The notes beneath the pieces are model-generated. The model saw only the letters and a program-made list of their open reading frames with translations, made no database searches and was not told where the DNA came from. DNA of 64,000 bases from Winogradskyella sp. (GTDB taxonomy: Bacteria; Bacteroidota; Bacteroidia; Flavobacteriales; Flavobacteriaceae): NCBI RefSeq assembly GCF_028289625.1, contig NZ_JANQOM010000045.1, positions 1-64,000 on the forward strand, written 5' to 3'. The position numbers and the translations under genes were made by a program. How positions within the stretch are numbered: position 1 is the first letter of the stretch; the number at the start of each line of letters is the position of its first letter. Positions 51,268 through 59,480 of this stretch are shown here, piece by piece.

Positions 51268-53418
51268 TTATAGATTATCCAATTGGTTATCTTTTCCGTC
51301 TTCACTTATGGTCCAAAAGAAGCCTACAAAAAAGAACTGATCAGCCGCTGGTCTTAAGGCTATTCTATCGAACTGCCCATTAATGTCTGGTGTATTTGCG
51401 TACTGATATCCATTTATATTTCTGAACCCTAAAACATTATTAATAGAAAAATACAAGATTTTTTGTTGGTCAATTAAATAAGCCCAATTTAAGCTTATGC
51501 TATTAAGAGGTTTTGCCCGTTCGGCCAAAAACGCATCTGTATTAGGATTATCGTAAGGTCTACCAGAGGAAAAGATATAGTCAAAACCCAACTGACTTTT
51601 AAGGCTCTCAATCCAATATTTTCCGACAATAGAAAAATTATGATTGGTGGCAAAGTTTGGTTGTGCGGAAGTTTCAAAGTTGAGATAGTTGCGCTCTGTG
51701 TCTAAATACGAATAACTTATCCAATAATCTAAGTTTTTTACAGAGGAATTATCCCTCCAGAACAAATCCACTCCTTGAGCAAATCCATCACCATCAGAAT
51801 TATAGTTACTATCAAATGAAGTAAACTCAGTATCAAACTTTACAAGATAGTTGTAAACCTTTCTGTAAGCCTCGGCTCTAAAAAACTTTCCCTCGTTAAC
51901 ATAATTGTAGTTTAATATATAATGAGATGTCTTTTCAGCTCTTAGGTCTTGTTCAAACTTTAAAATTGAACTATTTGGATTTTGAAAAAAGTTCCCATAG
52001 GCTAGAGAAATCTGACCATTTTTTGAGGTCTTATAGGCTAAAGCCGCTCTAGGTGCAATATTTGTGTCATCAAATATAGAACTATAATCCGCCCTTACTC
52101 CCACTTTTAAAGCTAAATCTTTTGAGAATATTACATCTGCCTCCACGAATCCCGCAGTAATGTTATTTTTAAATCCATAAGTTTCGTCAGTTGTACTTTC
52201 TCTAAAATTCTCTTCAAAATCTGTTAAAAATTGTTCTGCACCAAAACTTAATTTATAGCGACTGCTAAAACGTTTCTTTAACTTGAGTTTCATGTGAGCA
52301 GAATTTTCTTTACCTACAATATCACTTGTCATAATTCCAATATCATTCTTTGCATAGGTATAACTCAAGCCTGTATTCAGGGACCAACTATCTCCTAACA
52401 TACCTTTGTATGACGTATTAAGATAAAAGTTTCTATTGTTTAAACTAAAATCTATCCCATCTTCAAAATTAATATCTTCTTGGTTGACAGCTATGTCGGT
52501 AATATCGAATGCCGCATAGAACTTTAACATCCCGTTATCCAGTCGCTGCCTGTAGACCGATTCCCCTTGTGCTGCTTGAAGCGGTCTATCCCAATTATTT
52601 CTATTATTGAATAGATTAAAATAGGGGCCAAGATTAATATATGACGCGTTGAAACTTAAAGAGGACTTTTCCCATTTTTGAGTATTCCCTAATTGGCCGC
52701 CAACAGTCATCAAGTTTATTTCTGTTTTTTCTTGAACAGGTTCATCTATAGTATTTAAAAGTACTACACTTGATAAGGCCTGTCCAAACTCTGATGAATA
52801 GCCTCCTGTGGAAAAGGTAATGCCGTCAAATAAAAATGGTGAATACCGAGACCGAGCAGGAATATTATTAGGAGTTGGTGTATAAGGAGTGAACACTCTA
52901 ATACCATCAATAAAAAATTGTGTTTCCTCAGCACCTCCACCACGAACAAATAAACGTCCGTCCTCAACATTAGTAGAGGTACCAGGAAGCGTTTGTAATG
53001 CTCCAACAAAATCGCCCAATGCGCTAGCTGTAGTAACTACATCGAGTGGTTTTAAAACAGACACCTTACTATTATCACTAGCCTCAAAAGTCCCTGCACT
53101 TAAAACTACTGCATCAAGGGACTCTACATCTTCACGAAGCTTTATTTGTAGATTAGATAGTTTACTGACATCATCAAAGATAGTCTCGGTTTCAAAAGAT
53201 AAAAATGATATAACCAAAGCTTGTGTGCCTTTTTCTTCAGTAGTAAACAAAAACTCACCCGCTATATCTGTTGTGGCACCATCATAAGTACCATTTAAAT
53301 ACACATTAGCTCCTTCAATAGGTTGGTTTTTGTTATCTGTGACCTTACCTGAAATAGTAGTCTGACCATATAAGATTGTGGAAACTATAAAGATTAAGAT
53401 TTTGATGAGTGATTTCAT
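51268..53418 (-). CDS. TonB-dependent receptor with carboxypeptidase-like front domain
   Basis: A 716-residue outer-membrane receptor. Signal peptide, then a CarboxypepD_reg-like domain at about 20-95 (TTISGKVTDNKNQPIEGANVYLNG). A TonB plug follows with DALGDFVGALQTLPGTSTNVEDGRLFVRGGGAEETQFFIDGIR; its barrel is shorter than most SusC proteins. The C-terminus is TISEDGKDNQLDNL rather than the usual aromatic final residue. Such proteins import glycans, peptides or chelated metals. There is no SusD gene next to it, so a SusC-type partnership is unlikely. It is followed on the same strand by tonB. The substrate is not predictable. Confidence 0.87.
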   Translation of the reverse strand: MKSLIKILIFIVSTILYGQTTISGKVTDNKNQPIEGANVYLNGTYDGATTDIAGEFLFTTEEKGTQALVISFLSFETETIFDDVSKLSNLQIKLREDVESLDAVVLSAGTFEASDNSKVSVLKPLDVVTTASALGDFVGALQTLPGTSTNVEDGRLFVRGGGAEETQFFIDGIRVFTPYTPTPNNIPARSRYSPFLFDGITFSTGGYSSEFGQALSSVVLLNTIDEPVQEKTEINLMTVGGQLGNTQKWEKSSLSFNASYINLGPYFNLFNNRNNWDRPLQAAQGESVYRQRLDNGMLKFYAAFDITDIAVNQEDINFEDGIDFSLNNRNFYLNTSYKGMLGDSWSLNTGLSYTYAKNDIGIMTSDIVGKENSAHMKLKLKKRFSSRYKLSFGAEQFLTDFEENFRESTTDETYGFKNNITAGFVEADVIFSKDLALKVGVRADYSSIFDDTNIAPRAALAYKTSKNGQISLAYGNFFQNPNSSILKFEQDLRAEKTSHYILNYNYVNEGKFFRAEAYRKVYNYLVKFDTEFTSFDSNYNSDGDGFAQGVDLFWRDNSSVKNLDYWISYSYLDTERNYLNFETSAQPNFATNHNFSIVGKYWIESLKSQLGFDYIFSSGRPYDNPNTDAFLAERAKPLNSISLNWAYLIDQQKILYFSINNVLGFRNINGYQYANTPDINGQFDRIALRPAADQFFFVGFFWTISEDGKDNQLDNL

Positions 53419-53469
53419 TTTTTGATTGGTAATAATTGTTCGTATTCTGATTGTTGTACAAACTTCTTC

Positions 53470-53477
53470 TATTTTTG
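53470..53477 (+). promoter_or_regulatory. -7 element of the lysoplasmalogenase gene
   Basis: TATTTTTG matches TAnnTTTG, with a TTG at 53451 about 16 bases upstream. The predicted leader is about 75 bases. Confidence 0.4.
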
Positions 53478-53555
53478 AAGCAATAGAAATTGTATTTTAC
53501 CGAACTGTAATAATTCTATGACGAATTGAATTTCGTCCATTAAAACCTATTTTCA

Positions 53556-54230
53556 ATGTTGACCAAAACCGAAAGACAATTTACTATCCTATACTTTATT
53601 ATTGTACTTTTTGAGCTCATTACAGGGAGTACAGAAACCTTGCAACATGTACATTACATCGCTAAACCTGCTATTGTTATTAGTTTACTTTTTCTATTTG
53701 TAAATACTTCTGGCGCATTAGATAAATACCTGAGGCTGATTACTATAATTGCTTTGGTATTTTCTTTATTAGGTGATATCCTATTGATGTTTGTTGAGCA
53801 ATCGCAACATTTTTTTGCAATAGGTTTGGTCGCTTTTTTGATAGCACATCTTATGTATATTCTGGTATTCTTAAAACACAGAAACCAAAAGAAATCGGCT
53901 TTAGGTTTTCTGGTACTTCTACTGATATATGCTTTTGGTTTGTTTTATTTGCTTAAAGATGGGTTAGGTGAAATGCTTGTACCCGTAATTTTATATATGA
54001 TTGTAATTCTTAGTATGGCCACTACAGCTTTTTTAAGAAAAGATGGCGTTAATGGTTTGAGCTATAATTTAGTTTTTGTAGGTGCTATTTGTTTTATGGT
54101 TTCCGATAGTATTTTGGCTCTTAATAAGTTTTATCAACCTGTTCCATTTTCTAACATAAGTATAATGCTGACTTATGCCCTAGCACAATTTTTAATCGTT
54201 CTCGGAATTTTAAAAATTAAAACCCTATAG
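53556..54230 (+). CDS. YhhN family lysoplasmalogenase-like membrane protein
   Basis: A 224-residue integral membrane protein with seven to eight helices. The conserved residues of the family appear in HYIAKPAIVISLLFLF, FSLLGDILLMFVEQSQHFFAIGLVAFLIAHLMYI, and VGAICFMVSDSILALNKF. The Asp residues in GD-x-L-L and S-D-S are the putative active-site acids of TMEM86/YhhN enzymes, which hydrolyse vinyl-ether lysolipids. Actual activity in this organism is unproven. It converges with the NADH dehydrogenase gene, the two ends being three bases apart. Confidence 0.9.
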   Translation: MLTKTERQFTILYFIIVLFELITGSTETLQHVHYIAKPAIVISLLFLFVNTSGALDKYLRLITIIALVFSLLGDILLMFVEQSQHFFAIGLVAFLIAHLMYILVFLKHRNQKKSALGFLVLLLIYAFGLFYLLKDGLGEMLVPVILYMIVILSMATTAFLRKDGVNGLSYNLVFVGAICFMVSDSILALNKFYQPVPFSNISIMLTYALAQFLIVLGILKIKTL

Positions 54231-54233
54231 GTA

Positions 54234-55505
54234 TTATTTTTTAAAGGGTCTAATAATCAATCTTGCAGCTTTATCAAAATTGATGTAGTTATATGTCCAA
54301 TTGAACAGTACGACAACTCTGTTTCTAAAACCTACAAGAGACATGAGGTGAACAAACATCCAGACAAACCATGCAAAAAAACCGCCAAATTTATACCGTT
54401 TTAAGTCCACCACGGCTTTATTTCTCCCTATGGTTGCCATTGAGCCTTTGTCGTAATAAGTGAAGGATTTTAAAGGCTTATTACGAACCAATCTCAATAT
54501 GTTTTGGCCCAATAACTTTCCTTGCTGAATTGCAGGTTGAGCTACCTGAGGATGACCTTTAGGATACGCTTTCGTAGTCATTAAAGCAATATCACCAATG
54601 GCAAAAACATTATCATAGCCCTCCACTTGATTATAACGATTAACGCGATATCGATTTGCTCTTTCAACTAAGGTGTCAGCTTTTAATCCATTTACTGGTG
54701 ATCCTGTAACACCAGCTGCCCAAATTAAGGTTTGGGATTGCATTTCTAAATCAGAATTGGTGGTTACATTTAAACCATCATAGTTCTCAACAAAGGTATT
54801 GCAGTGCACTCTTACACCAAGTTCTTTAAGAAATCGTTCCGCTTTTTTGGAGGCATGCTTGCTCATTGGTGGCAAAACCCTATCAGCACCTTCGAGCAAA
54901 TGGATATTCATATCACTTGGATTTAAATCGTGATAATCCCTTGGTAAAATATGATTTTTAAGTTCAGCAATAGCCCCAGCCAATTCAACTCCTGTTGGGC
55001 CGCCACCAACTATAACAAAGTTTAGAAACGCTTCGCGTTCTTTTTCAGAATTTGCAATGGTGGCTTTTTCAAAATTTTGTAAAATTAAGCTTCTAATATT
55101 CAGTGCTTGTGGGACTGTTTTCATTGGCATACTATGAGACTCAATCGTTTTATTGCCAAAAAAATTTGTCCTTGTTCCTGTAGCAATAACCAGATAATCA
55201 TAAGATACATTACCGATACTGGTTTCAACCTCATTCCGCTCTGGTACAATCTGTTTCACCTCGGCTAATCGGAAAAAAGAAGTCTTATGTTTTTTTATGA
55301 TTTTCCGCAAGGGATAGGCTATAGAATCTGGTTCTAATCCAGAGCTAGACACTTGGTATAAAAGCGGTTGAAACGTGTGATAATTGTGCTTATCAATTAA
55401 TACAACCTGAACATTTCTATTGGCTAATGTTTTTACTAAATTTATGCCCGCAAAACCGCCTCCAATAACAACAACCCTTGGTAGGTTAGACTCAGGAATA
55501 TTCAT
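54234..55505 (-). CDS. Type II NADH:quinone oxidoreductase (Ndh-like)
   Basis: A 423-residue membrane-associated flavoprotein that feeds NADH electrons to quinones without pumping protons. FAD motif VVVIGGGFAGINLVKTLA is at about 10-27, a second Rossmann loop NFVIVGGGPTGVELAGAIAELK near 165, and the FAD-closing FAIGDIALM near 300. The quinone/membrane region at the C-terminus has FGGFFAWFVWMFVHLMSLVGFRNRVVV. The final basic tail (ARLIIRPFKK) fits a peripheral membrane anchor. It is divergent from the sigma-factor gene. Confidence 0.93.
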   Translation of the reverse strand: MNIPESNLPRVVVIGGGFAGINLVKTLANRNVQVVLIDKHNYHTFQPLLYQVSSSGLEPDSIAYPLRKIIKKHKTSFFRLAEVKQIVPERNEVETSIGNVSYDYLVIATGTRTNFFGNKTIESHSMPMKTVPQALNIRSLILQNFEKATIANSEKEREAFLNFVIVGGGPTGVELAGAIAELKNHILPRDYHDLNPSDMNIHLLEGADRVLPPMSKHASKKAERFLKELGVRVHCNTFVENYDGLNVTTNSDLEMQSQTLIWAAGVTGSPVNGLKADTLVERANRYRVNRYNQVEGYDNVFAIGDIALMTTKAYPKGHPQVAQPAIQQGKLLGQNILRLVRNKPLKSFTYYDKGSMATIGRNKAVVDLKRYKFGGFFAWFVWMFVHLMSLVGFRNRVVVLFNWTYNYINFDKAARLIIRPFKK

Positions 55506-55631
55506 AAAGTTTATAGGTTGAATTTGCTGATGTAAAGATACGACATAACTATAGGAAAACTATACTTTTTAGTGAATTGTGTAACAATAAAAGAAGTACT
55601 ACTACTAATAGGCAACTAACCATTTCATCAA

Positions 55632-56126
55632 TTGAATAAAGAACTCGAACATAGTTTTGTTGAGCAGTTGCAAAAGCATCAAAACATTATTCATAAGGTA
55701 TGTCGTTTATATACCAATAATGCTGATGCACACAACGATTTGTTTCAGGAAATTACCATTCAACTTTGGAGAGCATACCCAAAGTTTAGAGGCGAATCTA
55801 AATTTAGTACATGGATGTATCGTGTGGGCTTAAATACGGCCATCACGTTATATCGAAAGTCGAAACGTAGAATAAGCACGCAAGAATTTGACAATGTACA
55901 ATTTAAGATAAAAGCCGAAGAATATGATGATACCGAAGAGCGGCAATTAAAATTATTGTACAAAGCGGTACATCAATTAAACGATATTGAAAAAGCGTTA
56001 GTCTTCTTGTACTTAGAGGATAAGGATTATAGAGAGATTAGCGAGACATTGGGTATAACCGAAGTCAATGCACGTGTAAAGATGAACCGTGTAAAAAAGA
56101 AATTAAAAACAATATTAAATCCGTAG
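55632..56126 (+). CDS. ECF sigma-70 factor, TTG start
   Basis: A 164-residue sigma factor with region 2 at about 20-85 (NADAHNDLFQEITIQLWRAYPKFRGESKFSTWMYRVGLNTAI) and region 4 at about 105-160 (LNDIEKALVFLYLEDKDYREISETLGITEVNARVKMNRVKKKL). The start is TTG at 55632, since no in-frame ATG lies upstream and the sequence MNKELEHSFVEQLQKHQ is the family's usual beginning. It is followed 4 bases later by a small membrane protein gene, which is the place where an anti-sigma factor usually sits. The regulon is unknown. Confidence 0.92.
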   Translation: MNKELEHSFVEQLQKHQNIIHKVCRLYTNNADAHNDLFQEITIQLWRAYPKFRGESKFSTWMYRVGLNTAITLYRKSKRRISTQEFDNVQFKIKAEEYDDTEERQLKLLYKAVHQLNDIEKALVFLYLEDKDYREISETLGITEVNARVKMNRVKKKLKTILNP

Positions 56127-56130
56127 ACTT

Positions 56131-56763
56131 ATGGATGAATTAGAATTATTAAAAAAGGATTGGCAAAAAGGTAGAATTGAATTTAAGAGTTATAGCGATT
56201 CGGACATATACCCAATGTTGCATAAAAAGTCATCTTCAATTGTAAAAACACTTTTTTACATCAGTATTGGAGAATTGGTGTTTTGGCTTTTGGCATCGGT
56301 CTTACCATATGTTTTATCTCCAACCTTTAGGGAAAAGTTAGACATAAGCTATGAAAACCCGTTATTCATTGGTCTTACCATTTTAAGTTATGTGATAATT
56401 TTAACGTTTATCTATTTACTCTTTAGATCTTATAGAGGTATTTCTTCGACCGATAGTGCCAAAAAATTAATGGAAAGTATTTTGAGAACACGAAAGGTCA
56501 TAAAGTACTATGTGATTTTTAACTTATCATTGTTTTTCCTTTCCATTCCTCTATCTCTTTATTTTGAGTATCAGGACAATCCTGAATTTCATCAACAAAT
56601 AGTTGAAGCTAGCACAACACAAATGCTAATTTTCTATATTGTTTCCATAGTTATAGCTGGTATCATTATATTAATTCTGTTGTTGTTTTATAGAGTAATC
56701 TATGGAATTTTGCTCAAGCGCTTAAATAGAAACTATAAGGAATTAAAAAAGCTAGAGGTCTAA
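56131..56763 (+). CDS. Four-helix membrane protein downstream of the sigma factor, possible anti-sigma partner
   Basis: A 210-residue protein with about four transmembrane helices, at about 40-60, 80-105, 130-150 and 165-190, and a charged N-terminal cytosolic part of 35 residues (MDELELLKKDWQKGRIEFKSYS). The short W-x-K-G region recalls the start of membrane anti-sigma factors, but I see no zinc HxxxCxxC motif or typical anti-sigma helix. Its tight coupling (4 bases) to the sigma gene supports a regulatory partner. Its last four bases overlap the tail of the convergent acyltransferase gene. Confidence 0.65.
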   Translation: MDELELLKKDWQKGRIEFKSYSDSDIYPMLHKKSSSIVKTLFYISIGELVFWLLASVLPYVLSPTFREKLDISYENPLFIGLTILSYVIILTFIYLLFRSYRGISSTDSAKKLMESILRTRKVIKYYVIFNLSLFFLSIPLSLYFEYQDNPEFHQQIVEASTTQMLIFYIVSIVIAGIIILILLLFYRVIYGILLKRLNRNYKELKKLEV

Positions 56764-57569
56764 TTATTCGCCCAATCCCTAAGCTCTCTATTAAGACGTT
56801 CCTTTTCCTCTAACTCTTCCTGGGGAACTACCTTTAAAAATGAAGGATGCTGCTCAATGGCATATTCAATCTTTTCAACAATTTCATCTATGGTTTCATT
56901 TTCATAGTCAATTTCCAAAGGTTCTTTAATCTCAAAAGATTGATAGATATTTTTCTTTTTTATGCGCAATCCTTTTTTGTCAAACGAACGTCTAAAACCA
57001 TCAATAACGATAGGTACTACTAAAGGTTTATACTGTTTTATGATATGCGCTGTTCCTTTTCTTATGGGTTTAAAAGGCGTTGTAGTTCCTTGCGGAAAAG
57101 TTACCACCCAACCATCATCCAGTGCTTTTTTGATATTGCTGATATCGCTCATTTTTACCTGACGATTTACATCTTGTCCTTTAGATCTCCAAGTACGTTC
57201 TATACTGATAGAACCCGTATAAGCAAATATCTTTGGTATGAGTCCTGATTTCATGGTTTCCTTGGCCGCCACATAGTACATATTCAGCTTAGGATTCCAT
57301 AAATAACCCACATTTTTAATACTGTCCAAACGTCCATTCAAACTGGCATTAAACACATGAAACATAGCAATAACATCGGCAAAATAGGTCTGATGGTTTG
57401 AGATAAACAATACATTGGTATCAGGTAGATTTTTAATGATTTCGGAACCTTCTATTTGCAACTCATTAAAGCCTCGAAATCGTTGGTGCGTTAAAAGCCC
57501 CAAGATTCTAATCAGCCATTTTTTAACCCAAAGAATGTGCCCAAAAGGATTGGTTTTAAATAAACCCAT
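56760..57569 (-). CDS. PlsC-like 1-acylglycerol-3-phosphate acyltransferase, HX5D form
   Basis: A 269-residue membrane-bound acyltransferase. The active-site-like motif is ISNHQTYFADVIAMF, with His59 and Asp65: five residues lie between them, where PlsC enzymes normally have four (HX4D). The next motif is TFPQGTTTPFKPIRKG in place of the usual FPEGTRS, and VVPIVIDGFR is the third. These departures recur in relatives by my recollection, so the fold may be adapted rather than broken. The enzyme would acylate lysophosphatidic acid or another lysolipid. It ends within four bases of the upstream membrane-protein gene on the other strand. Confidence 0.83.
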   Translation of the reverse strand: MGLFKTNPFGHILWVKKWLIRILGLLTHQRFRGFNELQIEGSEIIKNLPDTNVLFISNHQTYFADVIAMFHVFNASLNGRLDSIKNVGYLWNPKLNMYYVAAKETMKSGLIPKIFAYTGSISIERTWRSKGQDVNRQVKMSDISNIKKALDDGWVVTFPQGTTTPFKPIRKGTAHIIKQYKPLVVPIVIDGFRRSFDKKGLRIKKKNIYQSFEIKEPLEIDYENETIDEIVEKIEYAIEQHPSFLKVVPQEELEEKERLNRELRDWANN

Positions 57570-57617
57570 TATTAATTTTTGATATTAATCAGTAACAAAT
57601 GTAACAAATATGCCGTG

Positions 57618-58259
57618 CTATAGCACTTGTTTTAACAAGTCTTTTATTTCCCCTAGCATCATCGCAGTGGCTCCCCAAACTATATGACCGTTTAGTTTAA
57701 AAGCTGGTACATCTACCTCAACATTAAATGAGGTCGGCACTCTGGTCGTTATAATATTAGTGTCATCTAAAAAATCTAGAACCGGTACTTCAATAATATC
57801 TTCTACCTCTTCGTCTTGCTTTATAAAATGGGGTGTGGTTTCGGAAACTGCAAAATAAGGGTGTACCAAAAAATTACTCGGTGGGATATATAACGGAGAC
57901 AAAGCTTTAATAACATTTAACGCTTTTTCTGGTACGCCTACTTCTTCCTCTGTTTCTCTTAATGCAGTAACCATGACATCTTTGTCGGACTCCTCATACT
58001 TTCCACCTGGAAATCCAACTTGTGCAGAGTGTACGCCTTTGTAGGTTTTTCTGAGGATTAAAATCAAATAGGTTTCGTTATTTAAATTCGGATAAAATAA
58101 CGCCAATACACCAGCTACTTTAGCTTTTTTAGCGCGTTCTCGCATACGTTCGGCCAATTGTAATCGGTATGGTGGCGACATTTTAGCATGGGATGTTTCA
58201 CCAAAAAGTTCGAGATGTTTTATGTTTATGACGGATTCTAAGAACGTTTTAAAAAGCAT
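57618..58259 (-). CDS. CoA pyrophosphatase, Nudix family
   Basis: A 213-residue hydrolase. The Nudix box lies at about 85-109: GGKYEESDKDVMVTALRETEEEVG, here split by text into GGKYEESD and ALRETEEEVG. An upstream GVHSAQVGFPGG segment is the UPF0035-type mark of CoA diphosphatases, which split CoA into 3',5'-ADP and phosphopantetheine. The gene starts at ATG 58259. The stop codon lies in a 12-bp palindrome (57615-57626) of unknown meaning. It is on minus next to the acyltransferase, with a 48-base gap, so the two might be co-transcribed. Confidence 0.92.
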   Translation of the reverse strand: MLFKTFLESVINIKHLELFGETSHAKMSPPYRLQLAERMRERAKKAKVAGVLALFYPNLNNETYLILILRKTYKGVHSAQVGFPGGKYEESDKDVMVTALRETEEEVGVPEKALNVIKALSPLYIPPSNFLVHPYFAVSETTPHFIKQDEEVEDIIEVPVLDFLDDTNIITTRVPTSFNVEVDVPAFKLNGHIVWGATAMMLGEIKDLLKQVL

Positions 58260-58352
58260 GTATCATGTAATGTTATAAGATCGTTAATCCTTGTTTAATT
58301 AACAAAAATACGTTTTACCTTTTATATTCTTTTTCTTACTTTTAAGCATATC

Positions 58353-58465
58353 ATTTAGATTTAATTCTTGTTGACTGCAAGATTGCAGCTCTCTCTTAAA
58401 GATTGCAATGGTTATAGGTTTCGTGTGCCTATTAAATTTTGAATTATTAACAATTAAATCTAAAT
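58353..58465 (+). promoter_or_regulatory. Leader enclosed by a 14-bp inverted repeat before a surface-protein gene
   Basis: ATTTAGATTTAATT at 58353-58366 is the exact inverted copy of 58452-58465, three bases before the ATG. Inside it is a smaller hairpin, CTGCAA-GA-TTGCAG, at 58375-58388. The start of transcription is not known, so whether this is an RNA structure or an operator is open. Confidence 0.35.
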
Positions 58466-58468
58466 ATT

Positions 58469-59473
58469 ATGAAAAATTTATTTCTAGCTAGTTTAATACT
58501 ACTTTCTGCATATACATCTTATGCGCAATTTATAGTTGACAGTAATCCAAATTTTGACACTAACGCTATTAAGGCAGATGGTCGAATTCTTGGAGTAGGT
58601 AATAATCCAAGAATACTCTTACAAAGCACTAGTGATGCTGATAACGATTGGACAAGAGGTTTAATAGGAAACAACATCTTTTGGAATAGTACCAATAATA
58701 CTTGGAGTAATTCAAGCTCATCAAGTTTTAATGATTTTAACTTAATTCGTTTTGAGAATGGCTCTAACATAGGGTTTTATGCTAAAACAAATACTAATAG
58801 CGGTATTGAAAATTTTACTAATACCGAGATTGAAGACTACAGAATAATGACCATAACCAATTCTGGAAATGTTGGCATAGGGGTACGAAACCCTAATGCT
58901 AAACTACAGGTCGACGGTATAACTCTATTAAAACCGGACGTTATTAACAATAACTATTTAAGGGTAACAAGTAATGCACCTAGTCAGACCAACCTCACTT
59001 ATTTTTCTAATAACGACGCTAGATGGAATCTGTATAGTGACAACGAAGATTTTCGCTTTAGAAAGGCTGGAACTGATTCGGCAGAAATAATGATACTTAA
59101 ATCACAAGGAAATGTCGGTATTGGAACCGTCAACCCATCAGAACTATTGACCGTTAATGGTAAAATACTTTGCGAAGAAGTAGAGGTCATCGCCAATGTT
59201 GCTCCCGATTATGTGTTCCAAAAGTACTACACAGGTATTTCTTCTTTGAAAGAAGATTACGTAATGCCAACCTTAGAAGAAGTAGAAGCCTTTACCAAAG
59301 AGAACCATCACTTACCTGAAGTGCCTTCTGCAGATGAAATTAAAGAAGATGGTTTACAGCTTAAAGAAATGACTACCATTTTGTTACAAAAAGTAGAAGA
59401 ATTAACACTCTATACTATTGAGCAAGAAAAGCGGATTAAAGCTCTGGAAATAGAACTAGCAGCAAAAAAGTAA
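58469..59473 (+). CDS. Exported tail-fibre/S74-like repeat protein
   Basis: A 334-residue exported protein. Signal peptide MKNLFLASLILLSAYTSYA, then beta-rich repeats with the phrases ITNSGNVGIGVRNPNAKLQVDG and ILKSQGNVGIGTVNPSELLTVNG, typical of long surface fibres in Bacteroidota. The C-terminal 85 residues (YYTGISSLKEDYVMPTLEEVEAFTKENHHLPEVPSADEIKEDG) match the end of proteins with peptidase S74-like tails, finishing in a predicted coiled coil (EQEKRIKALEIELAAKK). It carries no T9SS sorting domain. The next gene starts 8 bases on and does have one, so they may form a surface pair. The function is probably adhesion, which is inference. Confidence 0.75.
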   Translation: MKNLFLASLILLSAYTSYAQFIVDSNPNFDTNAIKADGRILGVGNNPRILLQSTSDADNDWTRGLIGNNIFWNSTNNTWSNSSSSSFNDFNLIRFENGSNIGFYAKTNTNSGIENFTNTEIEDYRIMTITNSGNVGIGVRNPNAKLQVDGITLLKPDVINNNYLRVTSNAPSQTNLTYFSNNDARWNLYSDNEDFRFRKAGTDSAEIMILKSQGNVGIGTVNPSELLTVNGKILCEEVEVIANVAPDYVFQKYYTGISSLKEDYVMPTLEEVEAFTKENHHLPEVPSADEIKEDGLQLKEMTTILLQKVEELTLYTIEQEKRIKALEIELAAKK

Positions 59474-59480
59474 TGATGTT

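Noticed and set aside
57615-57626. 12-bp palindrome GTGCTATAGCAC over the Nudix stop codon
   Set aside because: Too short, with no T-run; could be chance and no function can be supported.
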